Below, in pieces: positions 1 to 9,183 of a DNA stretch of 58,800 nt. The notes under the pieces are model-generated. The model had not been told where the DNA came from, did not search any database, and saw only the letters and a program-made list of their open reading frames with translations. Positions within the stretch are counted from its first letter, which is position 1. Each line of letters begins with the position of its first letter. Both the position numbers and the translations under genes were made by a program. Source of the DNA: an uncultured Lachnospiraceae bacterium (GTDB lineage Bacteria > Bacillota > Clostridia > Lachnospirales > Lachnospiraceae); assembly GCA_944380605.1 (NCBI GenBank), contig CALWIA010000026.1, positions 1 to 58,800 of the forward strand, written 5' to 3'.

Positions 1-870
1 ACCATCCATGGTTCCTTGGCTATCGAGCAAAATACCCTTTCCTTGGAGCAGGTAACTGCTGTGCTGAATGGCAAGCATGTCCTGGCTCCACCTAAGGATA
101 TTGCCGAAGTCAAAAATGCCTATGCGATTTATGAGCGGCTCGATGAACTTGATCCCTACTCGGTGGACGATTTGCTGACTGCTCATGGCATCATGACACG
201 GGGCTTGATGGAGGAGTCCGGCGTGTTTCGTACCCGGCCTGTGGGTGTGGTGGACAGCGAGGGGCATGTCCTACATTTTGGTACTCTGCCGCAGTATGTC
301 CCGGATTTGGTCATGGAACTGCTGGACTGGGCAAAAACCAGCGAGGTACACATGCTCATCCGCAGCTGTGTGTTCCACTATGAATTTGAACTGATCCATC
401 CATTTGCAGATGGGAATGGGCGTGTGGGCCGCCTGTGGCATACGTTGCTGCTTTCCAAATGGAATCCGGCCTTTGCCTGGCTCCCGGTGGAGTCCATCAT
501 CCATGACCGCCAGCAGGAGTATTATGATGCCATCAATGCCGCCAACGATGCGGGAGAGACTACGGTATTTATCGAGTTCATGCTCTCAGCCATCAAAGCA
601 TCGCTCATGGAAGCGATCAGTTCGAGTGATGTAGTGCGTGGTGGATCGACGGATAAGGCAACATTGCGTTGGAAACAGATCAAGAACTATTTGGAAACAC
701 ATCCGTATATCATGAACGCAGATGTCCGGTCATTGTGTAATGTATCATCTGCAACAGCGAATAGGATTCTGGTTGGGTTGGTGAGAGAGGGCAAACTTAT
801 CAAATACCGCGAGGGTAGGCATTGGGGATATAAGTTTTCAACTAAGCAGAACCTGATATTGTTCAATTGA
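1..870 (+). CDS. Fic-domain protein (AMPylase family), 5' end outside window
   Basis: The frame is open from base 1, so the gene starts left of the window; a TTG at 16 is unlikely to be the true start. About 128 residues after that TTG lies the Fic signature HPFADGNGRVGR, whose His is the catalytic base and whose Asp binds Mg for transfer of AMP to a target hydroxyl. Just inside the window is S-LAI-E-Q-N, matching the position of the N-terminal inhibitory helix motif (S/T)xxxE(G/N), but with Gln after the Glu. The C-terminal about 65 residues look like a winged helix, suggesting self-regulation or DNA binding. The MBL-fold gene follows after 33 bases with its own good ribosome site, so co-transcription is likely. 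Target unknown; the family assignment is firm, the role is inference. Confidence 0.9.
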   Translation, partial: TIHGSLAIEQNTLSLEQVTAVLNGKHVLAPPKDIAEVKNAYAIYERLDELDPYSVDDLLTAHGIMTRGLMEESGVFRTRPVGVVDSEGHVLHFGTLPQYVPDLVMELLDWAKTSEVHMLIRSCVFHYEFELIHPFADGNGRVGRLWHTLLLSKWNPAFAWLPVESIIHDRQQEYYDAINAANDAGETTVFIEFMLSAIKASLMEAISSSDVVRGGSTDKATLRWKQIKNYLETHPYIMNADVRSLCNVSSATANRILVGLVREGKLIKYREGRHWGYKFSTKQNLILFN

Positions 871-903
871 TATCAGAGGGGTGATGATCAAGGAGGTTTA
901 ATT

Positions 904-1992
904 ATGAAATATGAAATTGACTTTATTGGCGTGAACGAGGAAAGCAGTAAAGATGCCGCAGCTACATGTTTTCGATTCTATTCACCAGAATTGAAGCGAT
1001 ATGTGATTGTTGTATATGATGGAGGCTTTTCAGTTCACGGAAAAGCACTGGTAGAACTTATTAAAAAATACTATACCGATGAAGAAGTCCCATATATAGA
1101 TATTGTCATTTGCTCTCACAGTGATGATGACCATGCTTTGGGTCTATCAGAAATATTTGACGCTTGTTCTGTTGGACATCTAATAATGAATCGCCCCTGG
1201 CTGTATGCGAGTGAGCTATATCAAAAAATAAGTGATAAACGAAAGACGGTTGAGAGTCTCAAGCGCGAACTCAAAGAAACATATTCTTCTATTGCAGAGC
1301 TCGAAACAAAGGCACTGGCACAAAACACCATAATTCACGAAGGGTTTCAAGGAAAGATGTTTAGTGATGTGCCTTTGTGGATTTTATCACCAACGCGAGA
1401 CTTCTTCTTGCAACAAGTAATTGAGTCTTCAAAAACACCTTTGAAAGAAGATTCCTCAACTTCATTTGTCAAAAAAATGTTTGTCGCAATTACCGATACG
1501 ATAAAGGATTATTGGAACAAAGACGCAATTCGGGAAGGCGAAGTTACAACGCCCGAAAACGAGACTTCAATCGTAGTTTATGGCAACATGGAAGAACATG
1601 GATCATTTCTTTTAACTGGTGATGCTGGCATTCAGGCATTAACTGCGGCGGCCGATTATGCCGATTCGAACGGAATTAGCCTTGCAGATGTAAAATTTCA
1701 TCAGATTCCCCATCATGGCGGATGTCACAATGTTTCCCCAAGTGTCCTGAATCGAATTGTTGGCAGTATTCGGCCCCGTGGATCGGCGTCAGACAAGTCA
1801 GCTTTTGTATCGGTAGCCAAGAATTCTGACCATCCAAAGAAAATGGTTGTGAATGCCTATATACGGCGAGGCGTGAAGGTGTTTGAGGCAAGAGATTCTT
1901 CAAAATGGCATCACAACGGAACTCCAATGAGAGATGGTTATAGCACAGCAACACCTCTTGAGTTTAATGAATATGTAGAAAGCTGGGATTAG
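904..1992 (+). CDS. ComEC-like metallo-beta-lactamase-fold hydrolase
   Basis: A 362-residue MBL-fold protein. Visible metal-site motifs are HSDDDH at residues 72-77 (a variant of HxHxDH with Asp in place of the second His), GDAG at 239-242 and HHGG at 270-273, the usual layout of ComEC/Rec2-type MBL proteins. Between the first and second motif is a charged, probably coiled-coil stretch (about 104-142), longer than in housekeeping MBL enzymes. There is no signal peptide or membrane segment, so it should be cytosolic, unlike true ComEC. The start is supported by AAGGAGG just upstream. It sits between a Fic gene and a four-helix membrane protein gene, all on the same strand and visibly AT-richer than the rest of the window. 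Substrate unknown; nuclease, phosphodiesterase or nucleotide hydrolase are all possible. Confidence 0.85.
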   Translation: MKYEIDFIGVNEESSKDAAATCFRFYSPELKRYVIVVYDGGFSVHGKALVELIKKYYTDEEVPYIDIVICSHSDDDHALGLSEIFDACSVGHLIMNRPWLYASELYQKISDKRKTVESLKRELKETYSSIAELETKALAQNTIIHEGFQGKMFSDVPLWILSPTRDFFLQQVIESSKTPLKEDSSTSFVKKMFVAITDTIKDYWNKDAIREGEVTTPENETSIVVYGNMEEHGSFLLTGDAGIQALTAAADYADSNGISLADVKFHQIPHHGGCHNVSPSVLNRIVGSIRPRGSASDKSAFVSVAKNSDHPKKMVVNAYIRRGVKVFEARDSSKWHHNGTPMRDGYSTATPLEFNEYVESWD

Positions 1993-2069
1993 AGAGTAAA
2001 AAACTGTTGTTATAGGCAAAGCTACATTAGTTATAATAGTGTCCAACCAGGTGTCGAGAGGAATTAATA

Positions 2070-2807
2070 ATGGATAAAATAAAAGTCTTTTTTGATGATT
2101 TCACATTTCATGCTCGCGTTATGCCAATAATAATATTATTAATGCCTATTATTATAATTGGTATACATAGCGGCATAGTACACGATAGTTGGCTTGAAGG
2201 CGTTGTTGTAAGCTCTCTAAGCCTTGCATTTCTTACTATCACCAGTAAAATAGCAAGAAATCTCGGAAAAGAATACGAAAAAAAGATGTATAAGCAATTA
2301 GGTGGCATGCCAACTACAATTGTGCAACGGTTTTCAGATGATACCTTTGATGATGTTACAAAGCAGCGTTATCATAAAAAACTAAACCAATTCGAAGGAT
2401 TAGCACTTCCACTGGATAAATCGAAGGAAACTGCTGCTGATGATCAACAATACATTTCTGCAACAAATATTCTTAGAAACTATGCGAACTCACATCGAGA
2501 CAAAGAGCCGAGGGTCTATCAAGAATTAAAAGAGTATAATTTTTGGAGAAATCTGTATGGCACGAAGGGAATTGCACTTTCACTTTATTTGATTATTTTC
2601 ATTAGAGAAATCATTATCAAAGGAACAGTTTCCCTAAAAGAATTGTTTTTATACCCTTATCCTGATCATATAGCCTTGATTGTTATAGTGCTATGCATCG
2701 TTTTTGTTGTGTTCTTTGTAAATCAAAAAACGGTTAAGCAAAAGGGGTTTGATTATGCCAAAACTTTAATCGAAGTATGCGAAAGAATACCTGTTAATAT
2801 CGTTTAA
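2070..2807 (+). CDS. uncharacterised four-helix membrane protein
   Basis: 245 residues with two N-terminal hydrophobic helices (about 17-35 and 44-62), a central polar region of about 100 residues, and two C-terminal helices (about 167-183 and 201-217). The central region contains GG-x-PTT (78-83), a KxRYHxKL stretch (about 98-105) and an FWRNLYGTKG element (158-167) directly before the third helix. I recall this pattern from a widespread family of hypothetical membrane proteins found in accessory regions. The 2+2 helix plan resembles four-helix effectors proposed for nucleotide-signal conflict systems, but no homology is claimed. It follows the MBL gene after a 77-base gap and is AT-rich. 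A pore-forming or sensor partner of the MBL protein is inference only. Confidence 0.75.
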   Translation: MDKIKVFFDDFTFHARVMPIIILLMPIIIIGIHSGIVHDSWLEGVVVSSLSLAFLTITSKIARNLGKEYEKKMYKQLGGMPTTIVQRFSDDTFDDVTKQRYHKKLNQFEGLALPLDKSKETAADDQQYISATNILRNYANSHRDKEPRVYQELKEYNFWRNLYGTKGIALSLYLIIFIREIIIKGTVSLKELFLYPYPDHIALIVIVLCIVFVVFFVNQKTVKQKGFDYAKTLIEVCERIPVNIV

Positions 2808-2928
2808 AGATGACAGAGATTAATTTCATGTTGTGCTTATGCATCGTATTTGTCCACCGCCGATTATTCATATGTTTTTGAGATGAATGACAGCTTATCT
2901 TCTAAAATTTTCACCACTTACAATAACC

Positions 2929-3009
2929 GCGGCGCTACTCCTACTCACCCGTGAAGCCCGGAAGTCTTGTCCCACAAGGCTTTCCGAGCTTCGTTTACAT
3001 TAGCGCCGC
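2929..3009. repeat. 81-bp nested palindrome at the broken end of sigK
   Basis: Outer arms GCGGCGCTA (2929-2937) and TAGCGCCGC (3001-3009) are perfect inverted repeats. Inside them are GAAGCCCGGAA (2953-2963) against TTCCGAGCTTC (2982-2992), with one mismatch that becomes a G-U pair in minus-strand RNA, and inside those CTTGT/ACAAG (2966-2970, 2974-2978). The similarity of sigK to its family stops at about base 3010, exactly where this structure begins, so it is probably the end of an inserted element or a folded recombination site. I could not match it to a named element; an integron attC site was considered but the box sequences do not fit. Confidence 0.7.
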
Positions 3010-3320
3010 TGCGATACATAGGAACGGGAAATCCCCATGCGCTCGGCAATCTCCCGCTGGGTATATTCCCGTTCTCCCTGCAGTCCGTAGCGCATCCGCA
3101 GCACCTTCTGCTCACTGGGCTTTAAGCACTTATGGAACGCCTCGTACAGTTCCCGGATGTCCTGCCGCAGAATCATGTCGTCCAGCGCGTCCCTGGTATC
3201 CAGTTCAATCACGTCCACCAGGCTGACGGTTTCTCCGTCTTTATCCACGCCAATGGGCTCATACAGCGACACTTCCCTGGAATACTTCTTATGGGCCCGC
3301 AGAAGCATCAGTATCTCATT
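3000..3320 (-). CDS. sigK: sigK 3' segment (regions 2.4 to 4), broken at its end
   Basis: This frame encodes the C-terminal half of a sporulation sigma-K factor: NEILMLLRAHKKYSREVS, then LYEPIGVDKDGE, and the region 4.2 helix-turn-helix TQREIAERMGISRSYVS. It lacks regions 1.2 to 2.3, which are found 10.9 kb away at 14240-14503 in the same orientation. Joined at the shared AAT codon (3318-3320 and 14237-14239) the two parts read through in frame and give about 194 residues. After SRSYVS the sequence changes to QRR-stop instead of the expected RIEKxAL, so roughly 25 residues including half of the recognition helix are missing. The break coincides with the nested palindrome. The Met codon at 3338 is inside the element and probably not a start. 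Confidence 0.88.
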   Translation of the reverse strand, partial: NEILMLLRAHKKYSREVSLYEPIGVDKDGETVSLVDVIELDTRDALDDMILRQDIRELYEAFHKCLKPSEQKVLRMRYGLQGEREYTQREIAERMGISRSYVSQRR

Positions 3321-3332
3321 TGCTATCCTCAC
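3311..3332 (-). other. attachment site at the sigK 3' side of the element
   Basis: On the minus strand this reads GTGAGGATAGC, then AAATGAGATAC. The AATG.GATAC part matches AATGCGATAC at the other boundary (14230-14239), and both have GTGTG..GATA on the preceding side. From what I recall of Bacillus subtilis, the skin element recombines in a short AATGA core at the same codons of sigK (the ENEILM region), so the position is conserved. The exact crossover bases are inferred. Confidence 0.75.
3322..3332. repeat. 11-bp direct repeat, copy 1 (cassette boundary)
   Basis: GCTATCCTCAC on the plus strand, identical to 5344-5354. The two copies bracket exactly the DUF4276-like/ATPase gene pair (2,022 bp period). 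This copy lies in the attachment site; the other contains the recombinase stop codon. Confidence 0.75.
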
Positions 3333-3353
3333 ACCCATGGGAAATTGGAAGGA

Positions 3354-4013
3354 TTACGCCGGAAAGCGGGTTTCCACCGCTGCCACAAAGGCCTGAAAAC
3401 TGGGTGAAATGTTTCTATGTATATCCATGTGTTCTCCGATTTTTTCCGCCCATTCGCACTTTTTCTTTCCTATATCCTGATACGTTTTATTCTCTTTTTT
3501 GAATTTTGTCAGCCCGCCCGCATAAATTGCTCCCACAAGTTTTTCCCATGTACCGCAGATGCTGTCCTGCTCATACTCGTTCAAAACCGAAGTCTTGGCA
3601 TTGGGATAGGCCGCAAGAACGGCTTCCCGGTCTCCCAGCAGCCAGGCCTCCATTTCTTCAACCGCAACGCAAAAGACATAGTCAATCGAAAGCATCTGCG
3701 CTTTCGCTAATTTTTCAAGCTTCTCCCGGAATTCTTTCGGATCATTTCGGTCATTGTCCAGGACAATGATCAGCGCGGCCTCATATCCGGGCACATGCAG
3801 GCTTTTATCATATCCGCGGAGAAAAATTGGAAGGTCATTTAACAGTTTCTGCGTCTTGGCTGTGCCGGGGGACCATTTTTTCTGGAATCCCCCTATGCCA
3901 TGAAACGTTTTATAGTCGCAGGTGACTTCCGGGTAAGCAGCCGCCAGTTTTGCCATGACCTGCCTGATAAGGATTCCGCCGGACATGTCTTCAATCAAAA
4001 ATTGGAAATGCAT
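3354..4013 (-). CDS. DUF4276-like (toprim-type) protein, partner of the ATPase
   Basis: 219 residues with the acidic pattern of the DUF4276 family: LIED near the N-terminus (E8, D9), VLDNDRND (D86, D88) and VEEMEAWLLGD (119-128). This spacing resembles a toprim-like metal-dependent nuclease fold. It lies 20 bases downstream of the AAA ATPase gene on the same strand and is surely its partner. ATPase plus toprim pairs are known from OLD-family and PARIS-type anti-phage systems, where the ATPase senses the invader and releases or activates the nuclease; whether this pair acts the same way is inference. It stops just inside the boundary of the skin-like element and is less GC-rich than flanking genes, which fits recent arrival as a cassette. 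Confidence 0.8.
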   Translation of the reverse strand: MHFQFLIEDMSGGILIRQVMAKLAAAYPEVTCDYKTFHGIGGFQKKWSPGTAKTQKLLNDLPIFLRGYDKSLHVPGYEAALIIVLDNDRNDPKEFREKLEKLAKAQMLSIDYVFCVAVEEMEAWLLGDREAVLAAYPNAKTSVLNEYEQDSICGTWEKLVGAIYAGGLTKFKKENKTYQDIGKKKCEWAEKIGEHMDIHRNISPSFQAFVAAVETRFPA

Positions 4014-4033
4014 ACCTCGTATCTTCTCTCCCG

Positions 4034-5254
4034 TTATCCAAAGTATTTATCATACCACAAGTCGCCGACCGTAGCGCCTTCCTCCGTCAAGGCTTTTACG
4101 AATTTATAATCAGACGCGCGTTTGGCTGTGGAAAATCCATCTTCCCCTTTTTCCAGCACCCAGACATCCTCCGGAGGAAGTGAATTTACAAAAAAAGGAC
4201 TGTGTGTGGTAACGAACAGCTGTTTTGAGAATCCGGTTCCTACATTTTTCCGCATTTCTTCAGCCAGATCAGCCAAATAGTGATGATATAATCCGTTTTC
4301 CGGCTCCTCAATGAATACCAGCTGACGAGGATTCCTCTCATGCAGCAGCAAATAATAGGCGAACAGCTTCAATGTGCCATCGGACATCTTCTGTGTAAAA
4401 AACGGCTCACGGAAATGATTTTCAAAGAATTGCAGTACAATCTGCCCGTTTGCCATTTTTAACGGTTCTATTTTCGTAATTCCCGGAAGTTTCGATTGGA
4501 TATCGGACAAAATTTTCGCAAAGTCAGACTTGCTTTCCCTGTACATATACTGAGCAACATTATTCAGGTTCCCGCCGGTGCGGTTCAGATAAGGCTGGGG
4601 AGCCGATTGCTCAATCTGTCTGGCAGAATCTGGAGTAAAGTAGCATAAATACCAGCTTTTCAGGAAATTCAGAAATTTTTCAATCCGTGTATACTGCTTC
4701 ATGGCTCCCAGTGTAACCACGCCAAGCTTTCTGGGATCTGAAAGCTGTACATCTACTTTTTCCCCGGTAATATGATTTGTATCGTCTTCCTGTCCGCCCT
4801 CGGTTCCTTCAAACGCATATCCCACTCCGTTCTGCAGATACAAAAAGGAAAGCGGATGGCCGGTGGTTTTTACACGCTGCCGCAGCCGTTCTTCCGCAAC
4901 ATAAGGGCGTCCGTTTTTGTCCAAACCTATCGTAAGTTCATACGTAATGGGACGGGAATTGCTGGTTTCCCGATAATATAGTTCAAAACGTATGGGATCT
5001 GTGACGCCCTGCGAGACAATTTTCTCATAGCCGCCCCGGTTTTTCGCGTCGCAGGCAGCTTCCACACCCATTTCCAGGCAATCCGCGATAAATCCGAAGG
5101 CATCTGCCACAGTGCTTTTGCCGGCGCCGCTTGGGCCGATAATGGTCGTCATATTGCTCAGTGGAGTACCGGACCTGTCGCTGAACAAACGCCCCATTTT
5201 GATGAATTTCAGGGAGCTGTAATTCTGAATAGAAATCCCTTCCAGTTTTCCCAT
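4034..5254 (-). CDS. AAA/ABC-type ATPase (AAA_15/21-like), first gene of the cassette
   Basis: 406 residues with an N-terminal fragment of a RecF/SMC-type ATPase: Walker A GPSGAGKST at 40-48, a signature-like MSDGTLK at about 290-296, Walker B LVFIEEPENGLYH at 312-324, and the H-loop TTHSPFF at 349-355. The coiled-coil arms of SMC proteins are absent. This is the layout of defence ATPases such as those of OLD and PARIS systems. The start is well supported by AGGAGGTGA four bases upstream of the ATG. The DUF4276-like gene follows after 20 bases. A promoter lies within 60 bases upstream, so the pair can be expressed independently of the element's other genes. The anti-phage role is inference from family and context. 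Confidence 0.87.
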   Translation of the reverse strand: MGKLEGISIQNYSSLKFIKMGRLFSDRSGTPLSNMTTIIGPSGAGKSTVADAFGFIADCLEMGVEAACDAKNRGGYEKIVSQGVTDPIRFELYYRETSNSRPITYELTIGLDKNGRPYVAEERLRQRVKTTGHPLSFLYLQNGVGYAFEGTEGGQEDDTNHITGEKVDVQLSDPRKLGVVTLGAMKQYTRIEKFLNFLKSWYLCYFTPDSARQIEQSAPQPYLNRTGGNLNNVAQYMYRESKSDFAKILSDIQSKLPGITKIEPLKMANGQIVLQFFENHFREPFFTQKMSDGTLKLFAYYLLLHERNPRQLVFIEEPENGLYHHYLADLAEEMRKNVGTGFSKQLFVTTHSPFFVNSLPPEDVWVLEKGEDGFSTAKRASDYKFVKALTEEGATVGDLWYDKYFG

Positions 5255-5282
5255 TATGTCACCTCCTGTTTACCCTGATTTC

Positions 5283-5310
5283 ATTATAACAGCTTTAGAC
5301 CATTTGTACA
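5283..5310 (-). promoter_or_regulatory. promoter of the ATPase/DUF4276-like cassette
   Basis: Minus strand TGTACA, 16-base spacer, TATAAT, ending about 28 bases before the ATPase start codon. The -10 is perfect; the -35 matches weakly and is itself palindromic. Confidence 0.55.
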
Positions 5311-5343
5311 CAGGCTTTTACCCATTGCTGCCCAAAAATGCCG

Positions 5344-5354
5344 GCTATCCTCAC
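5344..5354. repeat. 11-bp direct repeat, copy 2 (cassette boundary)
   Basis: GCTATCCTCAC, identical to 3322-3332. The recombinase stop codon (5351-5353) is inside it, so the recombinase ends exactly at the cassette edge. Confidence 0.75.
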
Positions 5355-6331
5355 CTTTTCCGGTTATCCTCCAGCATCTTCTGGACCCGGACCCACTGCC
5401 GCCCTGCAATCAGGCCGGGGTGGCCGCCCACCGTCACGATCCACTCTTCCATTGGGCGGATCTGATGGGTCTTTCCCGGCCGCTGCAGCGTCCGGTTGTA
5501 GGCCATGATCCCGTGCTGTCCGTCAAAATCCGTCCGTTCCGCCGACAAATCCATCCGGCGGCTGGTCAGATAGGAAAAAGCCGCCGCGTCGGCAGTCATG
5601 TACACCGGATTGGTGAGAATGGCCCGGATGGCAAAGCGGGTAAAAGGCCTGCCCTTCCGGGTAAGCCGCCCCTGCTGCCGCAAACAGGCGCCCACTGCGG
5701 CCAGAGAGCCGGTTTCCAGAAACTTCTCATAGATCTGCCGCACCAGGGCGGCTTCTTCCGGCACCGGTTTCAGCCGGCAGGCCCTGCGGGTTCTGCCGTC
5801 CGCCGTCTCATAGGACAGGCTCTCCGACGCGTAGCCCAGCGGCGTAGTGCCGCCCAGCCACCGCCCGGTCCGGGACAGTTCGTGCATGTTGTCCCGGATC
5901 CGTTCGGCTATGGTCTCCCGCTCCAGCTGGGAAAACACGGAAGCGATGTACATCATGGCCCGGCCCATGGGCGAAGCGGTGTCAAACTGTTCCCGAATGG
6001 AGATAAAACCGATGTTCCGCTCGCCCAGGTCCTCAATCAGACCGGCAAAGTCGCCGATGTTGCGGCTGATGCGGTCCAGCCGGTAGACCACAATGGCGTC
6101 TATGGTTCGTTCCCGGGAATCCCGCATCATCCGCTGAAACTGCGGCCGCTCCAGATTGCCGCCGGAGAAGCCTTCATCCTCGTAGACCAGCGCCGCCTCC
6201 GCCTCTTCCCGGCTGCCGTGGGCGGCGATATAGCGGCGGCAGAGTTCCACCTGGTTGTCGATGCTCTCTCCCTTGCCGGTAAATCTGGATTTGCGGGAGT
6301 AAATGGCAAACTGCCTTGATTCCTGTTTCAT
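5351..6331 (-). CDS. serine recombinase of the skin-like element, short C-terminus
   Basis: 326 residues. The N-terminal resolvase domain shows YSRKS with the catalytic Ser at about 15, the LDRISRN motif, and the ERETIAERI helix, followed by a 'recombinase' domain (about 170-270). This fits large serine recombinases such as SpoIVCA, which excises skin from sigK. Those enzymes are usually about 500 residues; this one stops at LEDNRKR, just where the zinc-ribbon and coiled-coil region would begin. No Cys pairs are present, and both other frames after the stop close or lose similarity. The stop codon lies in the 11-bp repeat that bounds the ATPase cassette. Either it was truncated by that insertion or by an earlier rearrangement next to the attachment site. 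Activity is doubtful. Confidence 0.88.
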   Translation of the reverse strand: MKQESRQFAIYSRKSRFTGKGESIDNQVELCRRYIAAHGSREEAEAALVYEDEGFSGGNLERPQFQRMMRDSRERTIDAIVVYRLDRISRNIGDFAGLIEDLGERNIGFISIREQFDTASPMGRAMMYIASVFSQLERETIAERIRDNMHELSRTGRWLGGTTPLGYASESLSYETADGRTRRACRLKPVPEEAALVRQIYEKFLETGSLAAVGACLRQQGRLTRKGRPFTRFAIRAILTNPVYMTADAAAFSYLTSRRMDLSAERTDFDGQHGIMAYNRTLQRPGKTHQIRPMEEWIVTVGGHPGLIAGRQWVRVQKMLEDNRKR

Positions 6332-6405
6332 AGCATTTCCTGCAGACTGCGTCGTTTTTATATCTTACGAAGCCGCCGCCGCAAAAGATGCCGGAACCTT
6401 TCCCG

Positions 6406-7869
<1,464 letters not shown>

Positions 7870-7871
7870 TC

Positions 7872-7900
7872 ATTATACCGTTTTCCGGAAAAAAAGTAAA
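7872..7900 (-). promoter_or_regulatory. promoter of the GH1 gene
   Basis: Minus strand TTTACT, 17-base spacer, TATAAT, about 40 bases before the GH1 start. A good sigma-A match. No clear catabolite-repression operator was seen. Confidence 0.65.
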
Positions 7901-7987
7901 TTTTTTCAGAGTAATTAAAGGTTGCGGCGGTACAATAGCCGCATCTCATGAGGAGAAATATGATCGCAGAAAAAAGGAGACATTGTT

Positions 7988-9181
7988 ATGAACGGGAACA
8001 TTTTTGCGGCGTCCGGAAAACGGATGACGAAAACACTGGCGGCAGGCGCCGTCACGGCAGTCATGGCCCTGGGGCTTTCCATGACGGCCTTTGCCGACGG
8101 CGGGCTGGATATCCATACGGAATATCCGGGAATGACCGCCAAAGCCGGCGACAGCCTGACCTTTACCATTGACATGGATAATTCCGGCTCTGCCTGCGAC
8201 GCCGTTCTTTCGGTGCAGTCTCTTCCCGACGGCTGGGAAGGCTACATCGCCGGCGGCAGCAGCCGCATCACCCGGATCCACGTGCCAAACGGCACCGATT
8301 CCGCCAGCGCCACCTTCCATCTGGACATTCCTGCCGATACGGCAGACGGCAGCTATGAAGTGGTTCTGGCCGCCCAGGGCGACAACGCCGCTTCCGACAC
8401 CCTGACCCTGTATCTGGACGTGGACCAGCTGGAAGTCAGCCAGGGTGATTTTTCTTCTGAATATCCGGAGCAGGAAGGCTCCGCCGACACCTCCTTCAGC
8501 TTCAACGCCACCCTGATCAACAACAGCGCCGCGGAACAGTCCTACAGTCTTTCCGCCAACGCGCCGGACGGCTGGCAGGTGGCATTCAAGCCCAGCGGTG
8601 AAAGCACCCAGGTGGCCAGTCTCTCCCTGGAGCCGGCAGTCAGCCAGGGGCTGACCATTACCGTCACTCCTCCCAACAACGTGGAAGCCGGGGAATACAC
8701 CATCCCCTGCAGCGCCATTTCCGCCGATGAAAGCCTGAACATGGAACTGCTGGTCAAGGTGACGGAAAGCTACGACATCACCTTGAGCACGCCGGATGGC
8801 CTGCTGAGTTTTGACACCACCGCCGGCAAGGAAAAAGATCTGACCCTGACCGTTACCAACAACAGCAATGTGGCGGTGGAACATGTCAACCTGACGGCTT
8901 CCGCTCCCACGGACTGGAACGTCAGCTTTGACACGCCCACCATCGACGTTGTAGAAGCCGGCGCCACCGTAGAAGTTTCCGCCCACGTCACGCCCTCTTC
9001 CGAGGCTCTCACCGGCGACTATGTGGTTACCTTCACCGCCGACGCCAGCGAAGTTTCCGACAGCGCGGAATTCCGGGTTGCTGTGGAAACCAGCGTGCTC
9101 TGGGGCTTCGCGGCGATTCTGATTATCGCGGCTCTTCTGGCCGGCATCGGATATGTCTTCCGGAAATACGGGAGGCGGTAA
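7988..9181 (+). CDS. NEW3-type beta-sandwich surface protein, membrane anchored
   Basis: 397 residues. A signal peptide ([22 protein letters not shown]) is followed by three Ig-like beta-sandwich repeats of the NEW3/COG1470 type, each with the 'DGW..' and 'V.aG....v.v.v..P' spacing, and a C-terminal membrane helix (about 366-388) with a basic tail, so the repeats face outside. The start has AAGGAGA nine bases upstream. The ABC ATPase gene begins two bases after the stop, so the protein is probably the extracellular part of that transporter or a target of it. A comparable arrangement occurs at 19967-23887. Ligand unknown; the repeats give no enzyme motif. Confidence 0.82.
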   Translation: MNGNIFAASGKRMTKTLAAGAVTAVMALGLSMTAFADGGLDIHTEYPGMTAKAGDSLTFTIDMDNSGSACDAVLSVQSLPDGWEGYIAGGSSRITRIHVPNGTDSASATFHLDIPADTADGSYEVVLAAQGDNAASDTLTLYLDVDQLEVSQGDFSSEYPEQEGSADTSFSFNATLINNSAAEQSYSLSANAPDGWQVAFKPSGESTQVASLSLEPAVSQGLTITVTPPNNVEAGEYTIPCSAISADESLNMELLVKVTESYDITLSTPDGLLSFDTTAGKEKDLTLTVTNNSNVAVEHVNLTASAPTDWNVSFDTPTIDVVEAGATVEVSAHVTPSSEALTGDYVVTFTADASEVSDSAEFRVAVETSVLWGFAAILIIAALLAGIGYVFRKYGRR

Positions 9182-9183
9182 GT

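Noticed and set aside
2929..3009. Integron attC site or group II intron end
   Set aside because: The nested arms do not fit the attC core boxes, and domain V of a group II intron is not seen. No integrase or reverse transcriptase is encoded nearby.
3000..3338. sigK 3' part as an independent short sigma factor starting at 3338
   Set aside because: Its Met codon is inside the element, no ribosome site is present, and it lacks core-binding region 2; it is the second half of sigK.
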